The translations under genes and the position numbers were made by a program. Shown here in pieces: positions 8,916-16,226 of a stretch of 64,000 nt of DNA. Below the pieces are notes generated by a model. The model was not told where the DNA came from, searched no databases, and was given only the letters and a program-made list of their open reading frames with translations. Origin of the DNA: Pseudomonas xantholysinigenes. GTDB lineage: Bacteria; Pseudomonadota; Gammaproteobacteria; Pseudomonadales; Pseudomonadaceae. The stretch's first letter is position 1; every line of letters begins with the position of its first letter. The DNA is taken from contig NZ_CP077095.1 of the NCBI RefSeq assembly GCF_014268885.2, positions 2,237,501-2,301,500 of the forward strand, in the 5' to 3' direction.

Positions 8916-9266
8916 ATGCGAGCACTTTTGCCGGTCACTGTGGCGCTGCTGTTGGCGGGCTGTGCGTCATCGACCATGGAGGCGGCACGCAACGGGGCGC
9001 CGAGCGCGCGCCTGGATTCGCACAAGACCCCGGATGTGGTCGCCCAATGCATCCAGTTCAGCTGGCAGGAAGAGAAGACCTTCGGCGTCGATGCCAGCGG
9101 CTACCTTGAAGCGCGCAAGCAAGGTGGCTTCACCGTGTATACCCGGGAAGCGGAGTCTTTCGTCGATGTCTATGCCCAGGCCGGCGGGACGCGAGTGGAC
9201 TACTACGCGCAGCACAACGACGGTGTGGCGCTGCAGCGTCGGGCAGCGGCGGCCACCTGCTTGTAA
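8916..9266 (+). CDS. lipoprotein of unknown function
   Basis: 116 residues from ATG 8916, with a GAGG binding site about 8 bp upstream. MRALLPVTVALLLAGC is a lipoprotein signal with lipobox LLAGC. The mature part has about 100 residues and two Cys (QCIQFSW and the C-terminal TCL) that could pair in the periplasm. Not recognised as a named family. It is divergent from the small lipoprotein at 8542-8730. Confidence 0.75.
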   Translation: MRALLPVTVALLLAGCASSTMEAARNGAPSARLDSHKTPDVVAQCIQFSWQEEKTFGVDASGYLEARKQGGFTVYTREAESFVDVYAQAGGTRVDYYAQHNDGVALQRRAAAATCL

Positions 9267-9345
9267 TAGGCACGTAGCTGGTTGCCGTATACGTCAAGGG
9301 CAGTTACCGTTGCGCCTGACCTGATCACGACAAGGAAAGCATCGC

Positions 9346-10167
9346 ATGAGCCGATCACTGGAGCTTAACCGCGCCAGTTGGGATGAGCGCGCGCCGCTGC
9401 ACGCGGCATCCAAGGACTATGAAGTCGAACGCTTCGTGGCCAACCCTGGGCACCTTTCCGAAGTAGTGCGCTTCGACCTGCCGCGCCTGGGCGATATCCG
9501 CGGCCAGCGCGCGGTGCACCTGCAATGCCATATCGGCACCGACACCTTGTCGTTGGCACGCCTGGGCGCTCAGGTCTGCGGCCTGGACTTCTCCTCGGCG
9601 TCGTTGGCCCAGGCGCGAACCCTAGCTCAACGTTGCGATGCCGACATCGGGTATGTCGAAGCGGATGTCTACCTGGCGGCGCAGGTACTGCCGGCCGGTT
9701 CTTTCGACCTGGTCTACACCGGTATCGGCGCCTTGTGCTGGCTGCCCAGCATCGAGCGTTGGGCGCGTACCGTGGCGGCCTTGCTCAAGCCGGGCGGGCG
9801 CTTGTTCCTGCGCGATGGCCACCCGATGCTGATGGCGGTCAATGAGGACCACGAGGACCGTCTGCAGCTGGAATACCCATACTTCGAACGCGAAGCGCCC
9901 ACCGTGTGGGTTAGCGACCAGACCTACGTCGACACCGACCAGGCCCTGGCCCATACCGAGACCCATGAGTGGAACCACGGCCTGGGCGAGGTGATTACCG
10001 CGTTGCTCAAGCAGGGTATGCGCATCACTGGCCTGGAGGAGCACCAGTCCATCCCGTGGGAGGCATTGCCGGAGCAGATGACGCTGGGCGATGACGGTGA
10101 GTGGCGCCTGAAAGAGGCGCCCTGGCGGTTGCCGCTGAGCTATACGTTGCAGGCGATCAAGGAATAG
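9346..10167 (+). CDS. class I SAM-dependent methyltransferase
   Basis: 273 residues. The SAM-binding motif I reads RAVHLQCHIGTDTLSLARLGAQVCGLDFSSASL in two adjoining stretches around residues 53-85: the glycine turn is replaced by HIGTDT, as in the relatives annotated as class I methyltransferase. An acidic residue ends strand 2 (GLDFS), and a motif III-like loop follows (LVYTGIGALCWLPSI, LKPGGRLFLRDGHP). Cytoplasmic enzyme, substrate unknown. A REP element and the IS110 element follow directly. Confidence 0.88.
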   Translation: MSRSLELNRASWDERAPLHAASKDYEVERFVANPGHLSEVVRFDLPRLGDIRGQRAVHLQCHIGTDTLSLARLGAQVCGLDFSSASLAQARTLAQRCDADIGYVEADVYLAAQVLPAGSFDLVYTGIGALCWLPSIERWARTVAALLKPGGRLFLRDGHPMLMAVNEDHEDRLQLEYPYFEREAPTVWVSDQTYVDTDQALAHTETHEWNHGLGEVITALLKQGMRITGLEEHQSIPWEALPEQMTLGDDGEWRLKEAPWRLPLSYTLQAIKE

Positions 10168-10187
10168 ATGTGCGGGTTGCGCCATCC

Positions 10188-10301
10188 GTGTAGGAGCGGC
10201 CTTGTGTCGCGAAAGGGCTGCAAAGCAGCCCCGCGATCTTTGCATCAGCGCTGAAACCCTGGGGCTGCTGCACAGCCCTTTCGCGACACAAGGCCGCTCC
10301 T
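10188..10301. repeat. REP pair (inverted), target of the adjacent IS110 element
   Basis: Two REP units face each other: the arm at 10192-10220 (starting AGGAGCGGCCTTGTGTCGCG) is repeated exactly, inverted, at 10273-10301, 29 bp without mismatch. Each unit has an internal stem (GGGCTGC/GCAGCCC). The palindrome would run on by TACAC/GTGTA if the IS110 element behind it were removed: the bases GTGT stand left of the left arm at 10188-10191, and ACAC stands right of the element at 11527-11530. Confidence 0.9.
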
Positions 10302-10302
10302 T

Positions 10303-10520
10303 GTATCTCGACTTTCGCCTCCCTAGAGGCGAAAGTTCTCGACTGATCATCGAGGGAAGGCCTTGAAGCAGAGCCGCTCCAAGGGCATCAAGCCCGCACT
10401 GTAGATAACGCTCTGGTCTTCCAACCCCACTCGACGAGTTCGAACGGTATCTAGTGCCCGCCCCCGGCGTGAGCACGCATTAACAAGGTTGAACTGAGTG
10501 TAGGGTGATCGACTTTCGTA
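10303..10520 (+). ncRNA. predicted bridge RNA of the IS110 element
   Basis: Noncoding part between the left end and the transposase, the place of the bridge RNA in IS621-type elements. A perfect 11-bp stem (ACTTTCGCCTC/GAGGCGAAAGT, 10311-10335) opens it. Then comes GCCGCTCC (10373-10380), identical to the REP sequence just left of the insertion point, and TGTAG (10400-10404), complementary to the CTACA at the right junction, with a small hairpin GGGC-ATCAA-GCCC between them: a possible target loop. Further on, ACGGTATCT (10444-10452) is identical to the element's right end (11518-11526), and ACAAG (10483-10487) is complementary to CTTGT at the left end: a possible donor loop. The limits are approximate; the assignment is inference. 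Confidence 0.6.
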
Positions 10521-10537
10521 GTTTGAAGGAGGAGATC

Positions 10538-11509
10538 ATGTCCGTCTTTGTTGGCGTTGATGTCGCCAAAAAATCTTTCGACATTGCCATCCCGCTCCCC
10601 AATGGCAAGATGCGCACCAAAGCCAAGCTGTCCAATGATCCTGGAGGGTTCAGGCAGTTTAGCGACTGGCTTGAGCGCCATGCTGAACCAGGCGCCTGGA
10701 TTGTTATGGAGGCTACAGGCATCTATCACGAAGCGCTGGCCGAGCACTGTCACAACCAAGGTTATCGGGTGTGCATTCTGAACCCGGCGGTGATTGCGAA
10801 ATTCGCTGACGTGGAGCTTCGGCGCGTCAAAACAGATAAGGCTGACGCCAAAGTCATTGCTGCCTATGGCCAACAAAAGGCTGTCTCGCTTCGCCAGTGG
10901 GAGCCTGAGCCCCCTGCGCAGCGCCGCTTGCGTGCTCTGGTGCGGCGACTGGACGACCTCAAGGAAATGCGCCAGATGGAGCAGAATCGTTTGGATGTCG
11001 CACTAGATGCGGTACAGCAGTCGATTCAAGACGTAATCGGGCACATCAACGAAGAGCTGGAAAAGACCAGGAAGGCCATCGAGCAGACGATCGATGATGA
11101 TCCAGACCTGCGCAAGCGACGTGAGCTGATTACCTCGATTGATGGTTTGGGTGACACCACTGCTACGTTGCTGCTCGCCGAACTGGGCGATCCACTGAAA
11201 TACCAAAGCCCTTCTGCGATTGTCGCGTTTTCAGGCTTAAACCCAGTGGTGCAGCAATCGGGAGAGTTCATAGGTAAGAGCACTATTTCGCGTACAGGCG
11301 CCTCAAGGCTGCGTGCAGGCTTGTGGATGTCAGGCACTGTCTCAATCAGACATAACCCTGTTGTGAAGGAACTGGCAGAGCGGTTGAGCAGCCGGCACAA
11401 AGCTTACAAACAGATCGTCTGCGCGGCGATGCGCAAGCTGCTGCACCTGGTTTACGGGGTGGTGAAGTCGGGGATACCGTTTGACCCCAAAATCCCTCTT
11501 GCGGGGTGA
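10538..11509 (+). CDS. IS110 family transposase
   Basis: 323 residues from ATG 10538, chosen over 10505 for its AAGGAGGAG binding site at 10526-10534. The N-terminal RuvC-like DEDD domain starts FVGVDVAKKSFDIAI (first Asp), continues with VMEATGIYHEALA (Glu) and RRVKTDKADAKVIA (Asp pair). The C-terminal transposase_20 domain has ITSIDGLGDTTATLLLAELGD and SGLNPVVQQSGEF, with the conserved Ser region SRTGASRLRAGLW. The length is full and the frame intact, so the element may be active. Confidence 0.95.
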   Translation: MSVFVGVDVAKKSFDIAIPLPNGKMRTKAKLSNDPGGFRQFSDWLERHAEPGAWIVMEATGIYHEALAEHCHNQGYRVCILNPAVIAKFADVELRRVKTDKADAKVIAAYGQQKAVSLRQWEPEPPAQRRLRALVRRLDDLKEMRQMEQNRLDVALDAVQQSIQDVIGHINEELEKTRKAIEQTIDDDPDLRKRRELITSIDGLGDTTATLLLAELGDPLKYQSPSAIVAFSGLNPVVQQSGEFIGKSTISRTGASRLRAGLWMSGTVSIRHNPVVKELAERLSSRHKAYKQIVCAAMRKLLHLVYGVVKSGIPFDPKIPLAG

Positions 11510-11550
11510 GGGTCAAGACGGTATCTACACAGGGTGCGCATGAATCCGGA

Positions 11551-12318
11551 TCAGGACAGGAACCCACCATCGACATTGAGCGCGGTGCCGGTGGTATAGC
11601 TGGACGCCTCGCTGGCCAGGTACAGCACCGCACCGGCCATCTCGCTCGGGTCGGCCACGCGCTTGAGCGGGATCTGCTGCAGGGCGGCGTTGCGGATACT
11701 GTCGTTCTTCACCAGCGCCGAGGCGAACTTGGTGTCGGTCAGCCCCGGCAGCAGGGCGTTGCAGCGGATGCCGAACTGCGCGCATTCCTTGGCGAAGACC
11801 TTGGTCATGTTGATCACCGCCGCTTTGGTCACCGAGTAGATGCCCTGGAACAGTCCTGGCGACACGCCGTTGATCGAGGCCACGTTGATGATGCTGCCGC
11901 CGCCGTGCTCGCGCATCAGCTTGCCGGCCTCCACCGACATGAAGAAGTAACCGCGGATATTCACATCCACGGTCTTCTGGAACGCACCCAGGTCGGTGTC
12001 CAGCACGTTACAGAACTGCGGGTTGGTCGCGGCGTTGTTGACCAGGATATCCAGGCGCCCGAACTGTTCGCGGATGCCGGCGAACACCTGCTGGATCTGC
12101 TCCATCTCGCCGATGTGGCAGGCTACCGCGGTGGCCTTGCCCCCTGCCGCGATGATGGCCTCGGCCACCTGCTGGCAGCCGTCGAGCTTGCGGCTGGAGA
12201 CGATCACATGGGCGCCCTGCTGGGCCAGCAGATGGGCAATGGCTTCGCCGATGCCGCGGCTGGCACCGGAAACGAAGGCGATCTTGCCGTCGAGGTCGAA
12301 CAGGTGGGTCTTGGACAT
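11551..12318 (-). CDS. SDR family oxidoreductase
   Basis: 255 residues with all SDR landmarks: NAD(P) motif FVSGASRGIGEAIA (TGxxxGxG variant SGASRGIG), NNAATN, catalytic Ser in NVASINGVSPG, and YSVTKAAV with Tyr-x3-Lys. The C-terminus YTTGTALNVDGGFLS is typical. It ends just behind the IS110 element (24 bp), which did not disrupt it. It is the last gene of a leftward group with a phosphotransferase-like gene 27 bp upstream. In pseudomonads such pairs occur with acyl-CoA dehydrogenase genes; the substrate is unknown. Confidence 0.92.
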   Translation of the reverse strand: MSKTHLFDLDGKIAFVSGASRGIGEAIAHLLAQQGAHVIVSSRKLDGCQQVAEAIIAAGGKATAVACHIGEMEQIQQVFAGIREQFGRLDILVNNAATNPQFCNVLDTDLGAFQKTVDVNIRGYFFMSVEAGKLMREHGGGSIINVASINGVSPGLFQGIYSVTKAAVINMTKVFAKECAQFGIRCNALLPGLTDTKFASALVKNDSIRNAALQQIPLKRVADPSEMAGAVLYLASEASSYTTGTALNVDGGFLS

Positions 12319-12345
12319 GCGCGTATTCCTTGTTGTCTGCCGAAG

Positions 12346-13413
12346 TTACAGGCTGGATTTGCCGATCAGTTGCAGGCTCATGTGCTCCAGCAGCTTGTTC
12401 ATGTGGATGAACTGGGCGAAGCGCTTGTCCTGGGTCTGGCCGTGGAAGAAGCGGTAGTAGATCTGCTGGACGATACCGGCCAGGCGGAACAGACCGTAGC
12501 AATAATAGAAGTCGAAGTTGTCGATGCGGATCCCCGCACGCTCGGCGTAATGCTCGACGAACTGCCGGCGGGTAAGCATGCCTGGGGCGTTGCTCGGCTG
12601 GCGGCGCATCAGTTGTACCGGTGCCGGGTCACCGGCCTCGATCCAGTAGGCCAGGCTGTTGCCCAGGTCCATCAGCGGGTCGCCGATGGTGGCCATCTCC
12701 CAGTCCAGCACGCCGATGATGCGCATCGGGTTGGCGCTGTCGAGGATGACGTTGTCGAAGCGGTAGTCGTTGTGCACGATGCCCGGGCGCGGATGGTCGG
12801 CGGGCATCTTCTCGCGCAGCCAGGCGATCACCTGTTCCCAGCGCGGCGCGTCGGGAGTCAGGGCTTTTTCGTAGCGGCTGGCCCAGCCTTCGATCTGCCG
12901 TTGCACGTAGCCTTCCGGCTTGCCCAGGTCGGCCAGGCCGCACGCCTGGTAGTCCACCTGGTGCAGTTCGACCAGGCGCTCGATGAAACTCTTGCACAGC
13001 GCTTCGGTGCGGCTGGCGTCGAGGCTCAGTTCGGCGGGGATGTCCGAACGTAGGATGATGCCGTTGACCCGCTCCATTACGTAGAACTCGCCGCCGATCA
13101 GCGACTCGTCGGTGCAGTGCACGTAAGCCTTGGGGCAATAGGGGAAGCCAGCGTTGAGCTGGTTGAGGATGCGAAATTCCCGGCCCATGTCGTGGGCCGA
13201 CTTAGCCTTGTGACCGAATGGCGGGCGACGCAGCACGAACTCCTGGTCCGGGTAGCTGACCAGGTAGGTCAGGTTGGAGGCGCCGCCGGGGAATTGGCTG
13301 ATGCTCGGCGTGCCGGCGAGGCCGGGAACATGATCCTTGAGGTATGGATCGATGACGGCCGCGTCGAGTTCTTCGCCGGGGCGTACCTGGGTGGACTGGT
13401 CGGTGAGCGTCAT
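12346..13413 (-). CDS. phosphotransferase family (APH/ACAD10-like) protein
   Basis: 355 residues with the aminoglycoside-phosphotransferase/kinase fold. Brenner's motif reads IVHNDYRFDNVIL (His/Asn-Asp-x4-Asn), and the metal-binding motif reads VLDWEMATIGDPLMDLG. The N-terminal GGASNLTYLV is the nucleotide loop of the ACAD10/11-like kinases. In this subfamily the protein is thought to phosphorylate hydroxyacyl-CoA intermediates rather than antibiotics (family knowledge, not shown here). It precedes the SDR gene in one transcription unit. Confidence 0.9.
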   Translation of the reverse strand: MTLTDQSTQVRPGEELDAAVIDPYLKDHVPGLAGTPSISQFPGGASNLTYLVSYPDQEFVLRRPPFGHKAKSAHDMGREFRILNQLNAGFPYCPKAYVHCTDESLIGGEFYVMERVNGIILRSDIPAELSLDASRTEALCKSFIERLVELHQVDYQACGLADLGKPEGYVQRQIEGWASRYEKALTPDAPRWEQVIAWLREKMPADHPRPGIVHNDYRFDNVILDSANPMRIIGVLDWEMATIGDPLMDLGNSLAYWIEAGDPAPVQLMRRQPSNAPGMLTRRQFVEHYAERAGIRIDNFDFYYCYGLFRLAGIVQQIYYRFFHGQTQDKRFAQFIHMNKLLEHMSLQLIGKSSL

Positions 13414-13552
13414 GCGATTTCCTTATGAACGGTAGCAAGGACTATTGGCTAATCTAATTTCCTGTCGAAGCGGGTACAAGCGTGCCAACTGCTTATTGGC
13501 CTGGGTGTTGCCGGGCGATCAATGGCCCTGATGGGCGGGTTTGGCGCAGGCG

Positions 13553-13588
13553 AAAAAAAAACCGAAGCCCGTCAGGCTTCGGTTTTTT
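13553..13588 (-). terminator. Rho-independent terminator
   Basis: Stem CCGAAGCC/GGCTTCGG with a GTCA-type loop, flanked by an A-tract on one side and a T-tract on the other, so it can end transcription in both directions. It lies 23 bp behind the stop codon of the SCP2 gene (minus strand) and separates it from the phosphotransferase gene. Confidence 0.85.
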
Positions 13589-13610
13589 CATTGGCGATTC
13601 GCCGCGCCGA

Positions 13611-13928
13611 TCAGGACGGGAACAGCTCGCTGAGCTTCATCGACAGCATCATGTCGCCTTCGACGCGCAGCTTGCCGCCCATGAAGGCCTGCATGCCGTC
13701 GGTCTCGCCGCTGACGATGCCCTTGAGGGTTTCACTGTCCATCACCAGGGTGCAGTTGGCGTCGGCGTTCTCGCCTTCCTGGATCTCGCAGGTGCCGTCC
13801 TTGACCAGCAGGGCGTAGTGCTTGTCTTCGTCGGTGATGTTGAAGCCGAACACCAGGTCCAGGCCGGCGGCAGCGGATGGATTGAATTTTGCCTTCATCG
13901 CCTCGACGGCTTTAGCTACATCGCTCAT
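13611..13928 (-). CDS. SCP2 sterol-binding domain protein
   Basis: 105 residues from ATG 13928. The sequence is a single SCP2 lipid-binding domain: FNITDEDKHYALLVKDGTCEIQEG, then NCTLVMDSETLKGIVSGE and AFMGGKLRVEGDMMLSMKLSELF, the last a hallmark of the family. Such proteins carry fatty acyl-CoA or other lipids in the cytoplasm. It has its own terminator behind it and stands 54 bp downstream of a histidine phosphatase gene, in a group with lipid-related genes. Confidence 0.9.
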   Translation of the reverse strand: MSDVAKAVEAMKAKFNPSAAAGLDLVFGFNITDEDKHYALLVKDGTCEIQEGENADANCTLVMDSETLKGIVSGETDGMQAFMGGKLRVEGDMMLSMKLSELFPS

Positions 13929-13982
13929 GGTGTATTCCTTGTTAAGTGATTTTCGCGTCCGCAAGGACACAACAGACCGGGC

Positions 13983-14747
13983 TCATCGGTAGGTGATGAG
14001 CTCCGGCAACCGCAACAGCTGCACATGGGCCTGGCTGTTGAAGGAAGCCAATGTCACGTCTCGGCCACGGAACTTCAGGTGGCTGAACGACGTATTGATG
14101 ATCTGCCAGTTCAGGCTGAACGCCTGAGCCGGCGTGATTCCGGTAACCAGGTGGAGCAGGGCGGCGATGGTGCCGCCGGAGGTGAACAGGGCAATGTTTT
14201 CGCCGCTGGCGGCGCTGTCGAGCAAGCGACGCAGGCCATCGCCGACGCGGCCCGTGAAGGCCTGCCAGGTTTCCAGGTGCTCGTCGTGGGCGTGCTCGCC
14301 GTCGTGCCAGCGCTGCACCATCAGCGCGAACAGGCGCTGGAACTCGCTGCGGTGCTGAGCGCCATTGCGCAGTACGTGCAGGGCCTCGGGTTCCTCAGGC
14401 AGCAGGGCGGGGAGCAGGGCGCGGATCACGCCGTCGGCGTCGAACTCGTTGAAGGCCGCGTCGGTCTCTATGGCCGGGACGCTTTGCCCATGGGCCTGCA
14501 AGGCGCCCAAGGCCAGGCGGGCGGTGTCCTGCTGACGACGCAGGGTGCCGGCCATGCAACGATCCAGGCGCAAGCCCAGCTGGGCCAGATGCTCGCCCAA
14601 AGCCTGGCTCTGACGCTCGCCCACCGGCGAGAGGACGTCGTAGTCGGCGGCACCGAAGGAGGCTTGGCCATGTCGGATCAGGTAGAGGTTGCCCACGTGG
14701 AGGTCCGGCCCGGTTGAAGGTTGCTGCGAGGTTAGGATGCCCGGCAT
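13983..14747 (-). CDS. histidine phosphatase family protein
   Basis: 254 residues in the chosen frame. The catalytic RHG motif is NLYLIRHGQASFG at about residues 19-31, and the second catalytic His lies in NIALFTSGGTIAALLHL (position shifted, GG in place of the usual SHG, so the second His is not obvious). The true start may be GTG 14696 (VGNLYLIRHG), since neither start has a clear binding site and the first 17 residues look non-conserved. Family members remove phosphate from small molecules or proteins. First gene of the leftward group. Confidence 0.82.
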   Translation of the reverse strand: MPGILTSQQPSTGPDLHVGNLYLIRHGQASFGAADYDVLSPVGERQSQALGEHLAQLGLRLDRCMAGTLRRQQDTARLALGALQAHGQSVPAIETDAAFNEFDADGVIRALLPALLPEEPEALHVLRNGAQHRSEFQRLFALMVQRWHDGEHAHDEHLETWQAFTGRVGDGLRRLLDSAASGENIALFTSGGTIAALLHLVTGITPAQAFSLNWQIINTSFSHLKFRGRDVTLASFNSQAHVQLLRLPELITYR

Positions 14748-14895
14748 AGGCTGTCAACGAAAAAACATACAAGCGTTTGAAAAGGTTGTTTGAACTGTGT
14801 TGCCAGCGTTTTCACCCGCTGGCAGAGGCCCTGGCGCACCGGTATGCTTGCAGGCATTGCGCGCCGTCCGGGCGCTGGTCTATCAAGGAGTCAAT

Positions 14896-15912
14896 GTGGA
14901 GTTTCTTGCCGAATACGCAAGCTTTCTCGCCAAAACCGCCACGCTGGTGATCGCCATCCTCATCGTGCTGTCGGCCATCGCCGGCCTGCGCGGCAAGGGG
15001 CGGCGCAAGCCGGGTGGGCAGTTGCAGGTCACTCGCCTCAACGAATTCTACAAGGAGTTGCGCGAGCGCCTGGAGTCGGGCCTGCTCGACAAGGCCCAGC
15101 TCAAGGCCCTGCGCAAGCAGCAGGCCAAGGCGGAAAAACAGCAAAAGAAAAAGCCCGAGGACAAGCGCCGGGTGTTCGTGCTGGATTTCGATGGCGATAT
15201 CAAGGCCTCGGCCACCGAGAGCCTGCGCAATGAAATCACCGCGCTGCTGACCCTGGCGACCCCGCGTGACGAAGTCGTGCTGCGCCTGGAGAGCGGCGGT
15301 GGCCTGGTGCATAGCTACGGCCTGGCTGCCTCGCAACTGGCGCGCATCCGTGAGGCCGGCATCCCGCTGACCATCTGCATCGACAAGGTCGCCGCCAGCG
15401 GTGGCTACATGATGGCCTGCATCGGCGAGAAGATCGTCAGTGCGCCATTCGCCGTGCTTGGCTCCATTGGCGTGGTGGCGCAGATGCCCAACGTCAACCG
15501 CCTGCTGAAAAAGCACGACATCGATTTCGAGGTGCTCACCGCTGGCGAGTACAAGCGCACCCTGACCGTGTTCGGCGAGAACACCGACAAGGGCCGGGAG
15601 AAGTTCCAGGAAGACCTGGACATCACCCACAAGCTGTTCAAGGACTTCGTCGCCCGCTACCGCCCGCAGTTGCATATCGACGAAGTGGCGACCGGTGAGG
15701 TCTGGCTTGGCATCGCTGCCCTCAACCGCCAATTGGTGGATGAGCTCGGTACCAGCGACGAATACCTGGGCCGCAGCGCCCGCGAGGCCAACGTCTTCCA
15801 CCTGCGCTTTGCCGAACGCAAGAGCCTGCAGGAGCGGATTGGCATGGCGGCCAGTGGCGCGGTGGAGAACACCCTTGTGGGTTTGTGGAGCAAACTCGGC
15901 CGCTTGCGCTAA
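14896..15912 (+). CDS. sohB: SohB-like inner membrane protease (S49)
   Basis: 338 residues from GTG 14896, with AAGGAG at 14885-14890; E. coli SohB has 349. An N-terminal membrane span (FLAKTATLVIAILIVLSAI) is followed by a charged linker (RGKGRRKPGG, then a Lys-rich helix) and the S49 peptidase core. The catalytic Ser lies in IDKVAASGGYMMAC and the Lys in LTAGEYKRTLT. In family terms it cuts membrane-bound peptides in the periplasm. Ordinary chromosomal gene next to tRNA-Cys. Confidence 0.92.
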   Translation: MEFLAEYASFLAKTATLVIAILIVLSAIAGLRGKGRRKPGGQLQVTRLNEFYKELRERLESGLLDKAQLKALRKQQAKAEKQQKKKPEDKRRVFVLDFDGDIKASATESLRNEITALLTLATPRDEVVLRLESGGGLVHSYGLAASQLARIREAGIPLTICIDKVAASGGYMMACIGEKIVSAPFAVLGSIGVVAQMPNVNRLLKKHDIDFEVLTAGEYKRTLTVFGENTDKGREKFQEDLDITHKLFKDFVARYRPQLHIDEVATGEVWLGIAALNRQLVDELGTSDEYLGRSAREANVFHLRFAERKSLQERIGMAASGAVENTLVGLWSKLGRLR

Positions 15913-15960
15913 CACCTTGAACCCCTTGAAGATTTTTTTCTTGAAGGGGGTTGCAAGGTG
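15913..15960 (+). terminator. large stem-loop behind sohB
   Basis: Outer arms CACCTTG (15913-15919) and CAAGGTG (15954-15960) enclose a second stem CCCCTT(G)AAGA/TCTT(G)AAGGGG with one central mismatch and a T-rich loop. It follows the sohB stop directly. There is no T-tract after it, so it may act as a terminator or as an mRNA end protector. Its right arm overlaps the -35 box of the tRNA promoter. Confidence 0.5.
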
Positions 15961-15979
15961 ATTCGAATGCCGACATAAT
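15951..15979 (+). promoter_or_regulatory. promoter of tRNA-Cys
   Basis: TTGCAA (15951-15956) and CATAAT (15974-15979) with a 17-bp spacer, placed about 78 bp before the tRNA. Confidence 0.55.
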
Positions 15980-16056
15980 GGCCTCCATCGAAACGCAGCT
16001 GACTTGAAAAAGCCCAGCGGTTTCAAGGAGATAGCGAAAGCTGACTCCGACTTTGA

Positions 16057-16130
16057 GGCCGAGTAGCAAAGTGGTTATGCTCCGGATTGCAAATCCGTCT
16101 ACGCCGGTTCGATTCCGACCTCGGCCTCCA
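16057..16130 (+). tRNA. tRNA-Cys (GCA)
   Basis: 74 nt with encoded CCA. Acceptor stem GGCCGAG/CTCGGCC, anticodon loop TTGCAAA with anticodon GCA, T-loop GGTTCGATTCC. The 3' part from 16083 on is the integration site of the prophage; the tRNA is kept intact because the prophage brings the same sequence. Confidence 0.97.
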
Positions 16131-16140
16131 CCATTCGAAA
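16083..16140. repeat. attL core: direct repeat with attR
   Basis: 58 bp identical to 48983-49040. It starts in the anticodon arm of tRNA-Cys and ends 10 bp behind CCA. Similarity goes on through the terminator (one inserted G and single differences) to about 16176. This is the normal picture of integration into a tRNA 3' end. Confidence 0.95.
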
Positions 16141-16172
16141 CCCCGCAGATCTAGGTCTGCGGGGTTTTTCTT
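16141..16172 (+). terminator. tRNA-Cys terminator
   Basis: CCCCGCAGA/TCTGCGGGG stem with a six-base loop and a TTTTTCTTT tail. An almost identical copy is present at 49042-49070 behind attR, showing that the duplicated site includes the terminator. Confidence 0.85.
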
Positions 16173-16190
16173 TGCGCGCAGAAAATGCCA

Positions 16191-16225
16191 AGAGTTCCGA
16201 AACAAAAGGCATAGAGTTCCGAAAC
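16191..16225. repeat. direct repeats, candidate integrase arm sites
   Basis: AGAGTTCCGAAAC occurs at 16191-16203 and 16213-16225, 22 bp apart (two helical turns), between the att core and the end of the integrase gene. This is where arm-type binding sites of tyrosine integrases are expected. The other end of the prophage has related AGTTCCAA words at 48865 and 48934 (inverted). Confidence 0.55.
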
Positions 16226-16226
16226 T

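Larger units (their letters stand above)
10302..11526 (+). mobile_element. IS110-family insertion sequence (ISPpu9/ISPpu10-like) in a REP
   Basis: Element of about 1.2 kb with one transposase gene and a 236-bp noncoding 5' part. The ends were placed by rebuilding the broken REP: joining ...CCGCTCCT (ending 10301) to ACACAGG (from 11527) restores the inverted repeat with the left arm. A CT dinucleotide is found at both junctions (10300-10301 and 11525-11526), matching the CT core known for the IS621 type of IS110 elements. There are no terminal inverted repeats, as expected for the family. P. putida elements ISPpu9 and ISPpu10 are known to insert in REPs. Confidence 0.85.

Noticed and set aside
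11506..13053. 515-codon plus-strand frame opposite the SDR and phosphotransferase genes
   Set aside because: Antisense shadow; both minus-strand genes have clear motifs and short spacing.
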